From contig CBIHPK010000004.1 of assembly GCA_966211675.1 (NCBI GenBank), positions 98,322 to 162,321 on the forward strand: a DNA stretch of 64,000 nucleotides, in the 5' to 3' direction. The stretch is from SCUS01 sp966211675. GTDB taxonomy: Bacteria > Myxococcota_A > Polyangia > Polyangiales > Ga0077539. Shown piece after piece: positions 26,050-35,463 of this stretch (position 1 is its first letter; each line of letters starts with the position of its first letter). The notes below the pieces were generated by a model. That model searched no databases. It had not been told where the DNA came from and saw only the letters and a list, made by a program, of their open reading frames with translations. A program made the translations under genes and the position numbers.

Positions 26050-28893
26050 ATGGCAGGTGCCGCACCGACCGCCAAGCCAGCGCCGTTTCTCCGACCCCTC
26101 GACCGCCTCGACCGGGGCGTGTTGCTGGCGGAGAGCTCGCTCAGCTTCGTCATCGTCGTCTTCATGTTGTTCGCGGCGGTGTCCGAGTCCGCCTTCCGGG
26201 TGATCCAGAACTGGCCCGCGGTGGTTCGCATCGGTCTCTGCGCGTCGATCTGGCTGCTGCTGGTGGGGCTCAAGCTCTCCGGCGCGCCGACCGAGCCCGC
26301 GCCCGCCGAGGCGCTGCTCGAGCGCTTCCTGGGCAAGCGGCTCCCTCGCCGCGCGGCGGTCACGCAGGCGGTGCTCTTCTTCGTCCCGGTGGCCCTCGCG
26401 CTGGGCGTGGTCACCGAGCGGCTCATGCGCGCGGTGCTCCCCTTCGCCTCGGACGTGCTCCTGCACGGGACCATCTGGGCGGCCTTCCTCGGCGCGAGCT
26501 TCGCGACGCGCGGGCGCAAGCACCTGGCCATCGACGCGCTCTCGCGGCTGCTGCCCGACCGCGGCCGCCGGCTCATCGTGGGCATCTCCGCCACCATGGG
26601 CGCCTTCGTCGCCTTCGCGCTCGCCGAGGGCGTCTACGGCTGCCTGATGGAGGCCTCGCACCAGGTCTTCCGCACCCTCGAGGAGAACCACCGCAACGGG
26701 GTCTCGAGCCCGATCGACCAGTCCTTCGAGTTCCAGTACGTGATCCCCGCGGGCTTCCTCTTCATCGGCCTGCGGCTGCTGTTGCACGCCTATCACGAGT
26801 TCGTGGCGGGGCTCGCCAACTACCGGGCTCCGGTGCGTCACCCGGAGGTCGGCGACCCGGTCGCCGCCGCCCACGAGGGCGCCGGGATCGAGGAGGCCAA
26901 GCTGCCCCCCGCGGTCGACCGCGCGGACGTCATCGAGATCGGCATCGCGCTCGCCGGGCTCGCGGGCGTGCTGGCCGTCGTCGCGGGCTCGACCATCGTC
27001 AAGCCGGTGGCCGGGATGTGCCTGCTCGCGGCCCTCACCCTCATCGTCCCGCTGATCAACCGCAAGCGCCGCACCGGCAACTACGACCCGCCGGTCGCGG
27101 ACCCCTACGAGCCCGTGCAGGGCGCCCCGCAGCACTTCGCCATCGCGGCGGTGCTGGTGCTCTCGATCCTCGCGGTGATGCGCTACGGCCTCGTGCCCCA
27201 CATCGCCACGATCCCGCTCACGGCGGGCATCGCGTTCTTCGCGGTGATGGCCCTGCTCGGCGCGCCGCTCTTCAGCTTCCTCGGCGGCATGGGGCTCTTC
27301 CTCTTCGTGAAGTTCTTCCTGATGGACCCCGATGTGAGCCGCCACGCCAACGCGTTCGGCAACTCCGTCGAGGACATCCTCGGCAACCACTTCGCCCGCA
27401 TGAGCGTGCTGGCGACGATCCCGCTCTTCACCCTCGCGGGCTACATCATGTCCGAGTCGCGCATGCCCCAGCGGCTCGTGCGCGTCTCGCGCGCCCTGCT
27501 CGGCTGGATGCCCGGCGGCCTCGCCGTGGTGTGCGTCTTCGCCTCGGCCTTCTTCACCATCTTCTCCGGCGCCTCCGGCATCACCATCGTCGCCGTCGGC
27601 GGCCTGCTCGTCCCGGCGCTGCTGCGCGACAAGTACCCGGAGAACTTCTCCCTGGGCCTGGTCACCGCGGGCGGGGCGCTCGGCATCACCGTGCCGCCGT
27701 GCCTGCCGCTCATCGTGTACGGCATCGTCGCCGGCCTGCAGGAGCCCGCTCCGGGGCAGGAGCGCCTGGAGCTGCAGAAGTTCCTGGTGGTGGGTCTCGT
27801 GCCGGGGCTCGTGGCCATCGGCATCGTGATCGCCTACTGCATCATCATCGGCGTCGCCTCGAAGGTGCCGCGCTCGCGCTTCGACTGGGGCGAGGCGAAG
27901 GCCGCCCTCTGGGAGGCCAAGTGGGAGCTGATCCTGCCAGTGTTCCTGCTCACCGGGCTCGTGAAGGGCATCTTCAATCCCTCGCAGGCGGCGGCCTTCA
28001 CGGCCTTCTACGTGGTCGTGATGGAGGTCTTCGTCTACCGCGACCTCACCATCAAGGACGACCTTCCCCGCATCGTGCCGGAGTCCATGGTGCTCGTGGG
28101 CGCCATCTTCGTGAAGCTCTGCGCGGCGACGGTGCTCGTCGGCTACTTCGTGCAGGCGCAGATCGCCGACCGGCTCTTCGAGTGGCTCACCTGCGGGCCG
28201 CCCGCGCTGGCGTACATGCACGCCCACGCGGACTCCATCGGCACCTGCCGCGAGGCCGTCGACATCCTCGGCCAGCAGGGCCACAGCGCCGGCGGGCTCA
28301 TCGACTCGAAGCTCTCCTTCCTCATCGCGCTCAACTTCTTCCTGCTGTTGATCGGGATGTTGATGGACATCTTCTCGGCCATCGTGGTCGTGGTGCCCCT
28401 CATCGCGGGCATCGCGCTCCACTTCAACATCAACCCGTACCACCTGGGCATCGTGTTCCTGATGAACCTGGAGATCGGGTACCTGATGCCGCCGATGGGG
28501 CTCAACCTCTTCATCGCGGGCTTCCGCTTCAACCGCCCGGTGCCCGACCTCTACAAGATGGTGCTGCCCTTCATCGCGCTCTTCATCGGCGCGCTGATGA
28601 TCGTGACCTATGTCCCCTCGCTCACGACCTTCACCGTCCCCCACCACACTGCCGCGACCGCGCCGGTCGCCTCGCCGAACGGAACCACTCCGGTCGGCGC
28701 GACGCCGACGCCCGGCGGCCCCGCGGAGCTTCCCCCGGCGGGCAACTGCGACATCCCGGGCGATGACGAGTCCATGGAGGACTTCATGCGCCGGTGCCAG
28801 CCGGCGGAAGAGGACGGCGGCGCGCCCGCGGCGGAGACCGACGCCTCTGCAGCGCCCAGCACCGGCTCCGACGCCGCCGCCACCGGCGGCTGA
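26050..28893 (+). CDS. Fused TRAP transporter permease (DctQ-DctM)
   Basis: A 947-residue membrane protein joining the small DctQ-like and large DctM-like permease subunits of a TRAP transporter. The first 240 residues contain about four helices with the DctQ-like FLGASFATRGRKHLAID segment. From about residue 280 the DctM part shows many helices and family landmarks: TIPLFTLAGYIMSES, FTIFSGASGITIVAVGGLL, GGALGITVPPCLPLIVYG, FNPSQAAAFTAFYV, and LEIGYLMPPMGLNLFIAGF near the end. TRAP systems use ion gradients to import organic acids caught by a periplasmic DctP protein, but no dctP is in this window. About 90 residues of Pro/Gly/Ala/Asp tail after the last helix are unusual. GGGAG lies about 14 bases before the ATG. 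Confidence 0.93.
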   Translation: MAGAAPTAKPAPFLRPLDRLDRGVLLAESSLSFVIVVFMLFAAVSESAFRVIQNWPAVVRIGLCASIWLLLVGLKLSGAPTEPAPAEALLERFLGKRLPRRAAVTQAVLFFVPVALALGVVTERLMRAVLPFASDVLLHGTIWAAFLGASFATRGRKHLAIDALSRLLPDRGRRLIVGISATMGAFVAFALAEGVYGCLMEASHQVFRTLEENHRNGVSSPIDQSFEFQYVIPAGFLFIGLRLLLHAYHEFVAGLANYRAPVRHPEVGDPVAAAHEGAGIEEAKLPPAVDRADVIEIGIALAGLAGVLAVVAGSTIVKPVAGMCLLAALTLIVPLINRKRRTGNYDPPVADPYEPVQGAPQHFAIAAVLVLSILAVMRYGLVPHIATIPLTAGIAFFAVMALLGAPLFSFLGGMGLFLFVKFFLMDPDVSRHANAFGNSVEDILGNHFARMSVLATIPLFTLAGYIMSESRMPQRLVRVSRALLGWMPGGLAVVCVFASAFFTIFSGASGITIVAVGGLLVPALLRDKYPENFSLGLVTAGGALGITVPPCLPLIVYGIVAGLQEPAPGQERLELQKFLVVGLVPGLVAIGIVIAYCIIIGVASKVPRSRFDWGEAKAALWEAKWELILPVFLLTGLVKGIFNPSQAAAFTAFYVVVMEVFVYRDLTIKDDLPRIVPESMVLVGAIFVKLCAATVLVGYFVQAQIADRLFEWLTCGPPALAYMHAHADSIGTCREAVDILGQQGHSAGGLIDSKLSFLIALNFFLLLIGMLMDIFSAIVVVVPLIAGIALHFNINPYHLGIVFLMNLEIGYLMPPMGLNLFIAGFRFNRPVPDLYKMVLPFIALFIGALMIVTYVPSLTTFTVPHHTAATAPVASPNGTTPVGATPTPGGPAELPPAGNCDIPGDDESMEDFMRRCQPAEEDGGAPAAETDASAAPSTGSDAAATGG

Positions 28894-28902
28894 GGCTCAG
28901 CC
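28888..28902. terminator. Short hairpin at the end of the TRAP gene
   Basis: GGCTGA (28888-28893, including the TGA stop) pairs with TCAGCC (28897-28902) around a three-base loop, between convergent genes. No T-tract follows. The stem is short, so the terminator role is tentative. Confidence 0.35.
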
Positions 28903-28919
28903 TCCCGCGACGCTCCCTC

Positions 28920-29300
28920 TCACTGCACCACCACGCTCCCTCGGTACATCCCCATCCCGCAGGTGAAGGCCAGCGCCCCGGAGGCGGGCACGGTCACCGG
29001 GATCTCCACGGCCTGCCCCACCGGCAGGTCGCGCTCGAGGTTGTTGAGCGACGGGAACCTCACCTTGTCCCCGCAATTCAGGGCGTCCACGCGGCGGAAG
29101 ACCAGCGTGAGCGAGCGCCCCGCCGCGGCCCGGATCGTCGACGGGTGATAGCCCTGGTCGTCGACGCGGATCTCCACCCGACCGTCTGCGGGCGCGGTCA
29201 CGGTGGTGGGGCCCTGCGCGGGCTGCGGGGCCGGCTGGCTCTTGCAGGCGGCGAGGAGGGTGGTGAGGGCGATCGCGGCGAGTCGTTGAGCGAGGGTCAT
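28920..29300 (-). CDS. Small cupredoxin-like lipoprotein
   Basis: A 126-residue lipoprotein: signal with lipobox LLAAC (Cys19), then one cupredoxin-like beta-sandwich. The family cues are the start VEIRVDDQGYHPSTIRA, the middle LVFRRVDALNCGDKVRF and the ending FTCGMGMYRGSVVV, as found in stand-alone cupredoxin-1 proteins and at the N-termini of some copper-handling proteins. Both cysteines and the two methionines of CGMGM are plausible Cu(I)/Cu(II) ligands. The usual His ligands of blue copper proteins are not evident apart from the one in GYHPS, so electron transfer is less likely than metal storage or delivery. It converges on the TRAP gene; the upstream neighbour on the same strand is the DUF2079 gene's end 88 bases away. 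Confidence 0.78.
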   Translation of the reverse strand: MTLAQRLAAIALTTLLAACKSQPAPQPAQGPTTVTAPADGRVEIRVDDQGYHPSTIRAAAGRSLTLVFRRVDALNCGDKVRFPSLNNLERDLPVGQAVEIPVTVPASGALAFTCGMGMYRGSVVVQ

Positions 29301-29387
29301 CGTGAAGGGGCTCCGTTCGAGAGGACGAGAGAGCCCCTTAGGTAGCAGAAAGCGCGAGGGTCGCCGCGGGGTGCCGGTGAGCTTCCT

Positions 29388-31793
29388 TCAGCCGCCGAGG
29401 ATGAACGCTCGCACGACGCCCGCCTCGTCCTCCGTCGGGCTCAGCGAGATCACGTCCGCGCCCAGCGCCCAGTTGCGCTCGGTGCGCACCCTGAACTCCA
29501 GTCCGCTCGCGCCTCCCGTCTCGTCGATGGAGAAGTCCAGCGCCACGTCGCGCCACGCGCCCGTCGGAAACATCGACGGGGTCAGGTCGCGGTGAGCGAG
29601 CGTCACCCCGGGCTGGCGGAAGATGTCGACGAAGCCGATCTCGTCTCGCACCGCGCCCGCGCGCTCGGCCCGCAGCCGGAAGGTCACCCGGTAGTGACCC
29701 TGCGGAAGGTGGATGAAGGGACCGAAGACCACCCACCCCGACGGCCTCGGGTCGTCGGAGGGGACCACCCTCGCCCGACCGTCGCTCGCGCTCGCGTCTC
29801 GTACCGAGCAGTTGGGAAACTCCGTCTGCTCGGTGCCCTCGACCTCATAGCGGCGGTTGGCGAAGAGCTGGCGCACGGCCTCGGGGTTGCCCTGCGGAGA
29901 GCGCCCTCGCTGCAGCGCGATCACCCCGTCGCGCACCGCCACGGTGCCGAAGCCGTTGCGCATGAGGTGCAGCAGCGTGCTGTCGCGCTGCTCGACAGAG
30001 GCGGGCCACGCGGGCCGCTGGAGGTCGACCACCACCCACTCGGCGCGGTCGAGCCCGTTGGGGAAGAGGGCGCCCCAGGGGCGGTTGGAGAAGCGAGGGC
30101 CGATCCAGGTCGACGAGCTCACCGGGACCCTCGGAGGGACCATCTCGGCGAGGCGGTCGACAGCGCGCGTGTGCGGGGTGACCGCGCGGGTGTCCGTGGC
30201 GTGGGTGCGAGAGGCCATGCTCGACGGGTGCGTCGCCACCAGCATCAGCGAGGCGACGAGCACGTAGGCGTCGACCGCGCGACCGGCGCGCTGCGGGTGG
30301 CGGGAGCGCTCGATGAGCGAGGCGATCCCGTAGGCGGCGGCGAGGTAGACGCCCGGGTGCTGGATGGCGCTGTAGTGGTAGCGGAGCGCGACGATCTCGG
30401 GGTTGTCCGAGAGCAGGATGATGCCCAGCGGCATCAGCAGCGTGATGCGCCAGCCGGCGAGCAGCGCCGCGAAGCCCACCGGGGTGAGCAGGGTGATGAA
30501 GGTCGTGAGGCGGCCTTCGGTGAAGGCCCAGAGCACGTAGCGGAGGGGCTGCCCGAGGAGGTGCCCGAGCGGCCCGCCGGGCCCCGCGAGGTGGCGGAAG
30601 TTGCGGAGGAACTTGTACCCCTGCGGCTCGCTCCCGTCGCTCATGTAGACGGGCACGCCGGGGGGCGGGCCGTAGCGCTTGAGCAGCACCGCCATCGCGA
30701 AGAGGCAGTAGCCCACCGCGAGCGCGCCGAGCGCGGCGGACCATCGTCGGTCGCGGGAGGTGCCCGGCAGGGCGCACGCGAGGAGAGCGCCCACCGCGGG
30801 GATGAACATGTCCTCCTTGACGCTGACCAGCAGGGCGACGGCGACGAAGGCCTGGCCGAAGCGGCGGCGCGAGAGCGCGAGGACGAGCCACGCGAGCGCC
30901 GGGGCCGCGAGGAGGTCCATGTGGAAGTCGTAGAGCAGGGCCGTGTGCAGCGGCGGGCTCGCGAGCATGGCGCCGGCGAGGAGCGTGGCCGTGAGGCGGC
31001 GCAGGCCGAGGTCGCGAGCGACGAGGTAGACGGGCCAGGCGGCGACGGAGACGGCGAGGGTCTGGATGATCAGCAGGCACTCGCTGGTGGGCGAGAGCGC
31101 GTAGAAGGGGACGAGCAGGAAGAGCACCGGGGAGAAGTGCTCGCCGAGGAAGCTGTACCCGACCGTCGGGGAGTACATCACCCGGCCGTGGAGGGTGTTC
31201 CAGAGGGCCTCCTTGAAGATCCCGAGGTCGACGCTGGCGGACCACACCGCGTGGTCGCGGATGATCGCCAGGGTCGAGAAGGTCACCGCGTGGGCCAGGA
31301 TGATCGCGAGGACGGGCGCGTGCTCCCGCAGGACCTCGCGCCGGGCGCCCTCGTGGGGGTCCGGCGGCGCCGCGATGAAGGCCGCGATGGCCGCCGAGGC
31401 GCCGAAGCAGAGGGCGAGCAGCGCGGGGCGTCGGAGCGTGTCGTCCTGCGCGAGTACGAAGGGCGAGAGCAGCAGCGGCGCGAGGGTGACGAGGAGGCGA
31501 CGCCACGGGGAGGCGAGCGCCGGGAGCCCGGAGGGCGCGGCGCGGAGCGACATCCACGAGAGCACGAGGCAGAGCGCGAAGGGGGGCGCGCAGGAGGCGA
31601 CGAAGCGCAGCGGGGGGAGCGCGAGGAAGGAGCCCCGGGAGAGCGCGTCCCAGAGGTGCGGCGGGTCGAGGGGCAGCGCGGCGAGGGTGAGGGCCACGGC
31701 GTAGGAGGCCGCGACGGAGAGCGCGACGACGGCGCCGAGGAGCGAGGGAGGCGGTGAGCGCATGGAGGACGAGCCCGGCGCGGAGCCGGTCAC
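29388..31793 (-). CDS. DUF2079 polytopic membrane protein with C-terminal jelly-roll-like domain
   Basis: An 801-residue protein with about a dozen membrane helices and DUF2079 landmarks: DLGIFKEALWNTLHG, YSFLGEHFSPVLFLLVPFY, LYDFHMDLLAAPALAW and SVKEDMFIPAVGA. This family belongs to the GT-C superfamily of lipid-linked-sugar glycosyltransferases, and the acidic residues DLGIF and KED are likely catalytic or structural. After residue 650 lies a soluble, beta-rich domain (FGPFIHLPQGHYRVTFRLR) resembling carbohydrate-binding jelly rolls, an uncommon addition. The GTG at 31793 overlaps the TGA of the PP2C gene by four bases (GTGA), which favours it over ATG 31763. Substrate is unknown; export or attachment of a cell-surface sugar is a reasonable inference. 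Confidence 0.8.
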   Translation of the reverse strand: MTGSAPGSSSMRSPPPSLLGAVVALSVAASYAVALTLAALPLDPPHLWDALSRGSFLALPPLRFVASCAPPFALCLVLSWMSLRAAPSGLPALASPWRRLLVTLAPLLLSPFVLAQDDTLRRPALLALCFGASAAIAAFIAAPPDPHEGARREVLREHAPVLAIILAHAVTFSTLAIIRDHAVWSASVDLGIFKEALWNTLHGRVMYSPTVGYSFLGEHFSPVLFLLVPFYALSPTSECLLIIQTLAVSVAAWPVYLVARDLGLRRLTATLLAGAMLASPPLHTALLYDFHMDLLAAPALAWLVLALSRRRFGQAFVAVALLVSVKEDMFIPAVGALLACALPGTSRDRRWSAALGALAVGYCLFAMAVLLKRYGPPPGVPVYMSDGSEPQGYKFLRNFRHLAGPGGPLGHLLGQPLRYVLWAFTEGRLTTFITLLTPVGFAALLAGWRITLLMPLGIILLSDNPEIVALRYHYSAIQHPGVYLAAAYGIASLIERSRHPQRAGRAVDAYVLVASLMLVATHPSSMASRTHATDTRAVTPHTRAVDRLAEMVPPRVPVSSSTWIGPRFSNRPWGALFPNGLDRAEWVVVDLQRPAWPASVEQRDSTLLHLMRNGFGTVAVRDGVIALQRGRSPQGNPEAVRQLFANRRYEVEGTEQTEFPNCSVRDASASDGRARVVPSDDPRPSGWVVFGPFIHLPQGHYRVTFRLRAERAGAVRDEIGFVDIFRQPGVTLAHRDLTPSMFPTGAWRDVALDFSIDETGGASGLEFRVRTERNWALGADVISLSPTEDEAGVVRAFILGG

Positions 31794-32503
31794 GGATCGA
31801 CGCGGACCAGCACGACGGTGATGTTGTCCGGGCCGCCGTGCTCGTTGGCGATCTGCACGAGCTCGCGGGCGCGCTCGATGAGGTCGGGGCCCTTGGCGAT
31901 GACGCGGGCGATGTCCGCGTCCTTCACCACGCCGCAGAGGCCGTCGGAGCAGAGCAGGTAGGTGTCGCCGACCTGGAGCTTCTCCCGTCGCACCTCGGGC
32001 TCGACCTCCGGGCCGGTGCCGATCGCGCGGGTGATCATGTTGGAGTAGTTGCCGAGCGCGGCGCGGGCGATGGGGTCGTCGCCGGCGTACTCCTCGATGA
32101 GCGAGTGGTCGCGCGTGAGGCGCTCGAGCACGCTGTGGCGGTAGCGGTAGCAGCGCGAGTCCCCCACGTGGACGATGCCGAGGCCGTCGCCGTCGCGGAT
32201 GATCGCCACGAAGGTGCTCCCCATCCCGCGGCGCTTGCGGTTGCGCGTGCCCTCCTCGATGACCCGGGTGTTGGCCAGCCGGGTCGCCTCCGCGAGGGCC
32301 TGCACCCGGTCCTCGCCGGGGTGCTGCTGCACGTGCTCGATGACCGTCGAGATGGCCATCGCGCTCGCGACCTCGCCGGCGAGGTGACCGCCCATCCCGT
32401 CCGCCACGATGAACAAGCCGAGGGGCTCCTCCACGGCGTAGGAGTCCTCGTTGTGGTCCCGTTCCTGTCCGACGTCTGACAGGCCTGCGGCGGCGAGCTT
32501 CAT
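31790..32503 (-). CDS. PP2C-family Ser/Thr protein phosphatase
   Basis: A 237-residue cytoplasmic PPM/PP2C phosphatase, the normal size for the bacterial PrpC/PstP catalytic domain alone. The motifs are in order: RDHNEDSY (Asp20), VADGMGGH (Asp35, metal binding), GMGSTFVAII, IVHVGDSRCYRYR, LLCSDGL and GGPDNITVVLVRV. It should reverse phosphorylation by Ser/Thr kinases such as the two encoded in this window (20846-22390 and 35464-37164). Its stop overlaps the start of the DUF2079 gene by four bases, so the two are translated together; how a phosphatase relates to that membrane protein is not obvious. The upstream gene on the same strand ends 70 bases before it. Confidence 0.96.
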   Translation of the reverse strand: MKLAAAGLSDVGQERDHNEDSYAVEEPLGLFIVADGMGGHLAGEVASAMAISTVIEHVQQHPGEDRVQALAEATRLANTRVIEEGTRNRKRRGMGSTFVAIIRDGDGLGIVHVGDSRCYRYRHSVLERLTRDHSLIEEYAGDDPIARAALGNYSNMITRAIGTGPEVEPEVRREKLQVGDTYLLCSDGLCGVVKDADIARVIAKGPDLIERARELVQIANEHGGPDNITVVLVRVDP

Positions 32504-32573
32504 CCGGTAGTCCTCGATGAGTTCCGCGTTCTTTCGCGGTCCTCGGAACCGTACGCGGGCCGCGAGCGACGGG

Positions 32574-34070
32574 TCAAGGCAACGTTGGACCGCCCGGAGC
32601 CGGCGTGAGCACGCAGTAGCTCCCGGCCCGGCGCTCGACCCGCCAGCGGGCGAAGCTCCTCGCGGCCCTCGACTCGCACGCGATCAGCGCGTGGGTCACC
32701 CCCCAGCGACGCAGCACCGCGTCGGCCGCGGCGGGCGAGAGCCTCCCCGCGTCGAGGTCGAAGCCCGCGCGCAGCACCTCCGCGGGGTAGCAGTCGTTGC
32801 GAGTGTCGAAGAAGACCGACGCCGACGGGTACGCGCGCTCGATGGCGTAGCCGGTGAAGAAGAGCGTGACGAAGATCCTCGCGCCGCGCGGCGTGCCGGC
32901 CAGCAGCGACGCGACGTCCTCGTCGGCGGAGCTCGGGTCGACCCAGGCTCCTTCACGGCGGCGAGAGCGGGCGACGGACCAGCTCAGCGCCGCGACCACC
33001 GCGAAGAGCGCGAGCAGCCCTCGCGTCCAGGCCGGTGATCGGGCGGTGCGAGCGACGCCGGTGGCGCGAGCGATCCACGCCTCCACCGGGGCGGCGAGCA
33101 GGGACAGGGCGCAGAGGCCGAAGAGCTGCAGGTGGCGGTTGTGGCGCAGCGCCATCAGGAGGAGAAGTCCCAGTAGCAGGGCTCGCGGGCGCCAGCGGGG
33201 AATACCCAGGAGGGTAAGAGAGAGGAGCGCGAGGGGGGCGCCGACGAGGAGTTCCCACGGGGTGGAGACGACCCGGAGGGGCGAGCGCCAGAGGGGCCAC
33301 CACTCGCGGATGCGGTCGTGCACGAGGGCGACGCTGTCGTCCGGGGCCCCGAGGAGGTAGCGGCGCACCAGGTCGTGGAGCGCGACGCCGTAGGGGTTCA
33401 CGAAGGTCGCTCCGACCGCGAGGAGCAGCGCGAGGCGCCGGGCGCGAGGGTCGCCGGTGGGCTCCATGAGCGCCGCGGCGGCGAAGACGATCGCGAGGGG
33501 ATAGCTGCCGTGCAGGTTGGTCCAGAGGAGCGTGAGGGCGGCGTAGGCGAGCGCGTGGCGGGTGGAGAAGCCCGGGTCGAAGGCCAGCGCGAGGGCGGCG
33601 AGCGCGGCGCCGAGGAGCATCCCCACCGGGCGCGGCGACTCCCAGCGCGCCCCGAAGGCGATGAACGCGAGCGCGAGGGCGGCGGCCGCGACGCCGGGGC
33701 GGGCGTCGCGCGCGGTGCGACGGAGCAGGGCGCCGACGAGGATCAGCACCGCGAGCGCGCGGCCCAGCGCCAGACCGGAGACCCCGAGCGCGCGCACGAG
33801 CGCCGCGGCCACGACGCCGAAGAGCCACTCGTGCATCACCCACGGGTGCGACGGGCTGGTGAAGGAGTAGCGGTTGGCGTGCGGCACGGCGCCCTCGCGC
33901 AGGAGGTCTTCGCCCGCGCGGAGGATCCACCAGATGTCGCCGTCCCAGACCGGAGCGCAGCCCGCCTGCCACGCGGCCAGGGCCACGAAGCATCCCGCGA
34001 GCGCCGCCCCGACCCTCGGGTCGTCGGCGCGCTGCGCGAGGCGGGACCACAGGGCGGAGGCATCGCTCAC
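32574..34070 (-). CDS. Polytopic GT-C-like membrane protein
   Basis: A 498-residue protein with about ten membrane helices. The first outside loop carries APVWDGDIWWILRAGEDLL and RYSFTSPSHPWVMHEWLFG, a pattern (D.WW...G..., WV.HEWL) shared by uncharacterised bacterial membrane proteins that look like GT-C glycosyltransferases, with acidic residues after the first helix. A helix-rich core follows, and about 110 soluble residues close the protein (ARIFVTLFFTGYAIERAYP, VTHALI). The ATG at 34070 faces the start of the metallophosphoesterase gene 77 bases away, so the two share a divergent promoter region. The exact family name and substrate are not recognised; a membrane glycosyltransferase is the best guess. 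Confidence 0.7.
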   Translation of the reverse strand: MSDASALWSRLAQRADDPRVGAALAGCFVALAAWQAGCAPVWDGDIWWILRAGEDLLREGAVPHANRYSFTSPSHPWVMHEWLFGVVAAALVRALGVSGLALGRALAVLILVGALLRRTARDARPGVAAAALALAFIAFGARWESPRPVGMLLGAALAALALAFDPGFSTRHALAYAALTLLWTNLHGSYPLAIVFAAAALMEPTGDPRARRLALLLAVGATFVNPYGVALHDLVRRYLLGAPDDSVALVHDRIREWWPLWRSPLRVVSTPWELLVGAPLALLSLTLLGIPRWRPRALLLGLLLLMALRHNRHLQLFGLCALSLLAAPVEAWIARATGVARTARSPAWTRGLLALFAVVAALSWSVARSRRREGAWVDPSSADEDVASLLAGTPRGARIFVTLFFTGYAIERAYPSASVFFDTRNDCYPAEVLRAGFDLDAGRLSPAAADAVLRRWGVTHALIACESRAARSFARWRVERRAGSYCVLTPAPGGPTLP

Positions 34071-34147
34071 CAGGGCCGAACGGTACCAGAGCCTCGGTGA
34101 ACGGTTTGCGTCCTCGCGCGGCGGCCTTCACGGTGGAGACCTCCCGC

Positions 34148-35368
34148 ATGGCCTCCTCCCTCGTCATCAGCCTCGTCACCACCAGCACCCTCGCGCTCTC
34201 CTTCCCGGTGGCGGCGCGCGCGCTCCGTCCTCGCTCCTCGGCGGAGCCCCGCGCCCAGCGCTCGCTGCGCGTGGCCACCCTCTCGGTGGTGGCGCTCGCG
34301 GTCGGCATCGAGGTCTACGGCCGCACCCTCGCCCCCTTCGGCGGCGGCCCGGTGCGGGGGCTCATCGGAGCGGTGCGCGTCTCCGTGCTGCTGCTCTTCG
34401 GCTGCCTCCTCATGGTGGTGCTCGCGGAGCTGGTGGGCCGCGTGGTCGCGGCGGGAGCGTGGGTCGCGGCCAGGCTGCGGAAGGTGCCGGTCGAGCACGC
34501 CGCCCCGGTGATGGAGTCCCGAAGGCTGCTGCTCACGCAGGCCACGACCGCGGGCGCGCTGGCGGTCGGGGCGCCGGTCTTCCTCCGGGGCGGGCTCTGG
34601 AGCCGCACGGATTTCGAGGTCGAGACCATCGAGGTCGCCATCGCCGGGCTGCCCTCGGAGCTCGAGGGGCTCACCCTGGTGCAGCTCACCGACCTGCACC
34701 TCGGGGTCTTCACCGGACCGCGCGAGATCGGCGCCGTCCTCGACCGGGTCGAGCGGCTCCACGGGGACCTCGTGGTGATCACCGGCGACATCCTCGACCA
34801 CAACCCGAGGCACATCCCCGAGGCGATGCGCGCGCTCTCCCGGCTGCAGGCGCGCGGCGGGGTGCACGCCATCCTCGGCAACCACGACCACTACACCGGC
34901 GCGGCGAAGGTGGCGCGGGGCCTTCGCTCGGTGGGCATCCGAGCGCACGTCAACGGCTCCATGTCCCTCGGGCCCGACGGGGCGCGGGGGCGGGGGCTGA
35001 TCCTCGCGGGGGTCGACGACGTGATGGCGCCTCGCATCGACGGGGGCGTGGGGCCCGACCTCGCGGCCGCCCTGCGGGGCCGCGACCCGGACGACCCGGT
35101 GGTGCTCCTCGCTCACAACCCGGTGCTCTTCGACGAGACGGCCCACCGCGTGGCGCTCCAGCTCTCGGGGCACACCCACGGGGGTCAGATCAACACCCTT
35201 GGCTTCGCCGGGTCGCTCCTCCCCTACGTGTCGGGCCGCTACCAGCGGGGCGACGCGACGCTCTTCGTCTCCCGTGGAATCGGCACCACGGGCCCGCCCG
35301 TGCGGCTCAACGCCTCGCCGCAGATCGTGCGAATCGCCCTGACCCGACGGTCGACGCGAGCGAGTTGA
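34148..35368 (+). CDS. Membrane-anchored metallophosphoesterase
   Basis: A 406-residue protein with about four N-terminal membrane helices (residues 1-125), then a calcineurin-like phosphoesterase domain from about residue 160. The metal ligands are visible: LTDLHLG (D.H), ITGDILDH (GD), LGNHDHY (GNHD), LLAHNPVLF and SGHTHGGQ. The layout matches the YkuE/YaeI-type phosphoesterases that act on membrane-linked substrates such as UDP-diacylglucosamine or phosphorylated lipids. I use ATG 34148, with GGAGA about nine bases upstream, rather than GTG 34097, which would add an implausible leader. An RR-type twin-arginine stretch lies before TTAGALAVGAP (about 125-140). It is divergent from the GT-C-like gene and 95 bases before the second kinase gene. 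Confidence 0.9.
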   Translation: MASSLVISLVTTSTLALSFPVAARALRPRSSAEPRAQRSLRVATLSVVALAVGIEVYGRTLAPFGGGPVRGLIGAVRVSVLLLFGCLLMVVLAELVGRVVAAGAWVAARLRKVPVEHAAPVMESRRLLLTQATTAGALAVGAPVFLRGGLWSRTDFEVETIEVAIAGLPSELEGLTLVQLTDLHLGVFTGPREIGAVLDRVERLHGDLVVITGDILDHNPRHIPEAMRALSRLQARGGVHAILGNHDHYTGAAKVARGLRSVGIRAHVNGSMSLGPDGARGRGLILAGVDDVMAPRIDGGVGPDLAAALRGRDPDDPVVLLAHNPVLFDETAHRVALQLSGHTHGGQINTLGFAGSLLPYVSGRYQRGDATLFVSRGIGTTGPPVRLNASPQIVRIALTRRSTRAS

Positions 35369-35463
35369 TCGAAGGCGCGTACGTTGGCGATTTCCGCGCG
35401 CGGTCCCGGTGATATCCTCGGCGTCGGTATCGGCCCCCCCGGTCTTGAGTCGAGGTGAGACGA

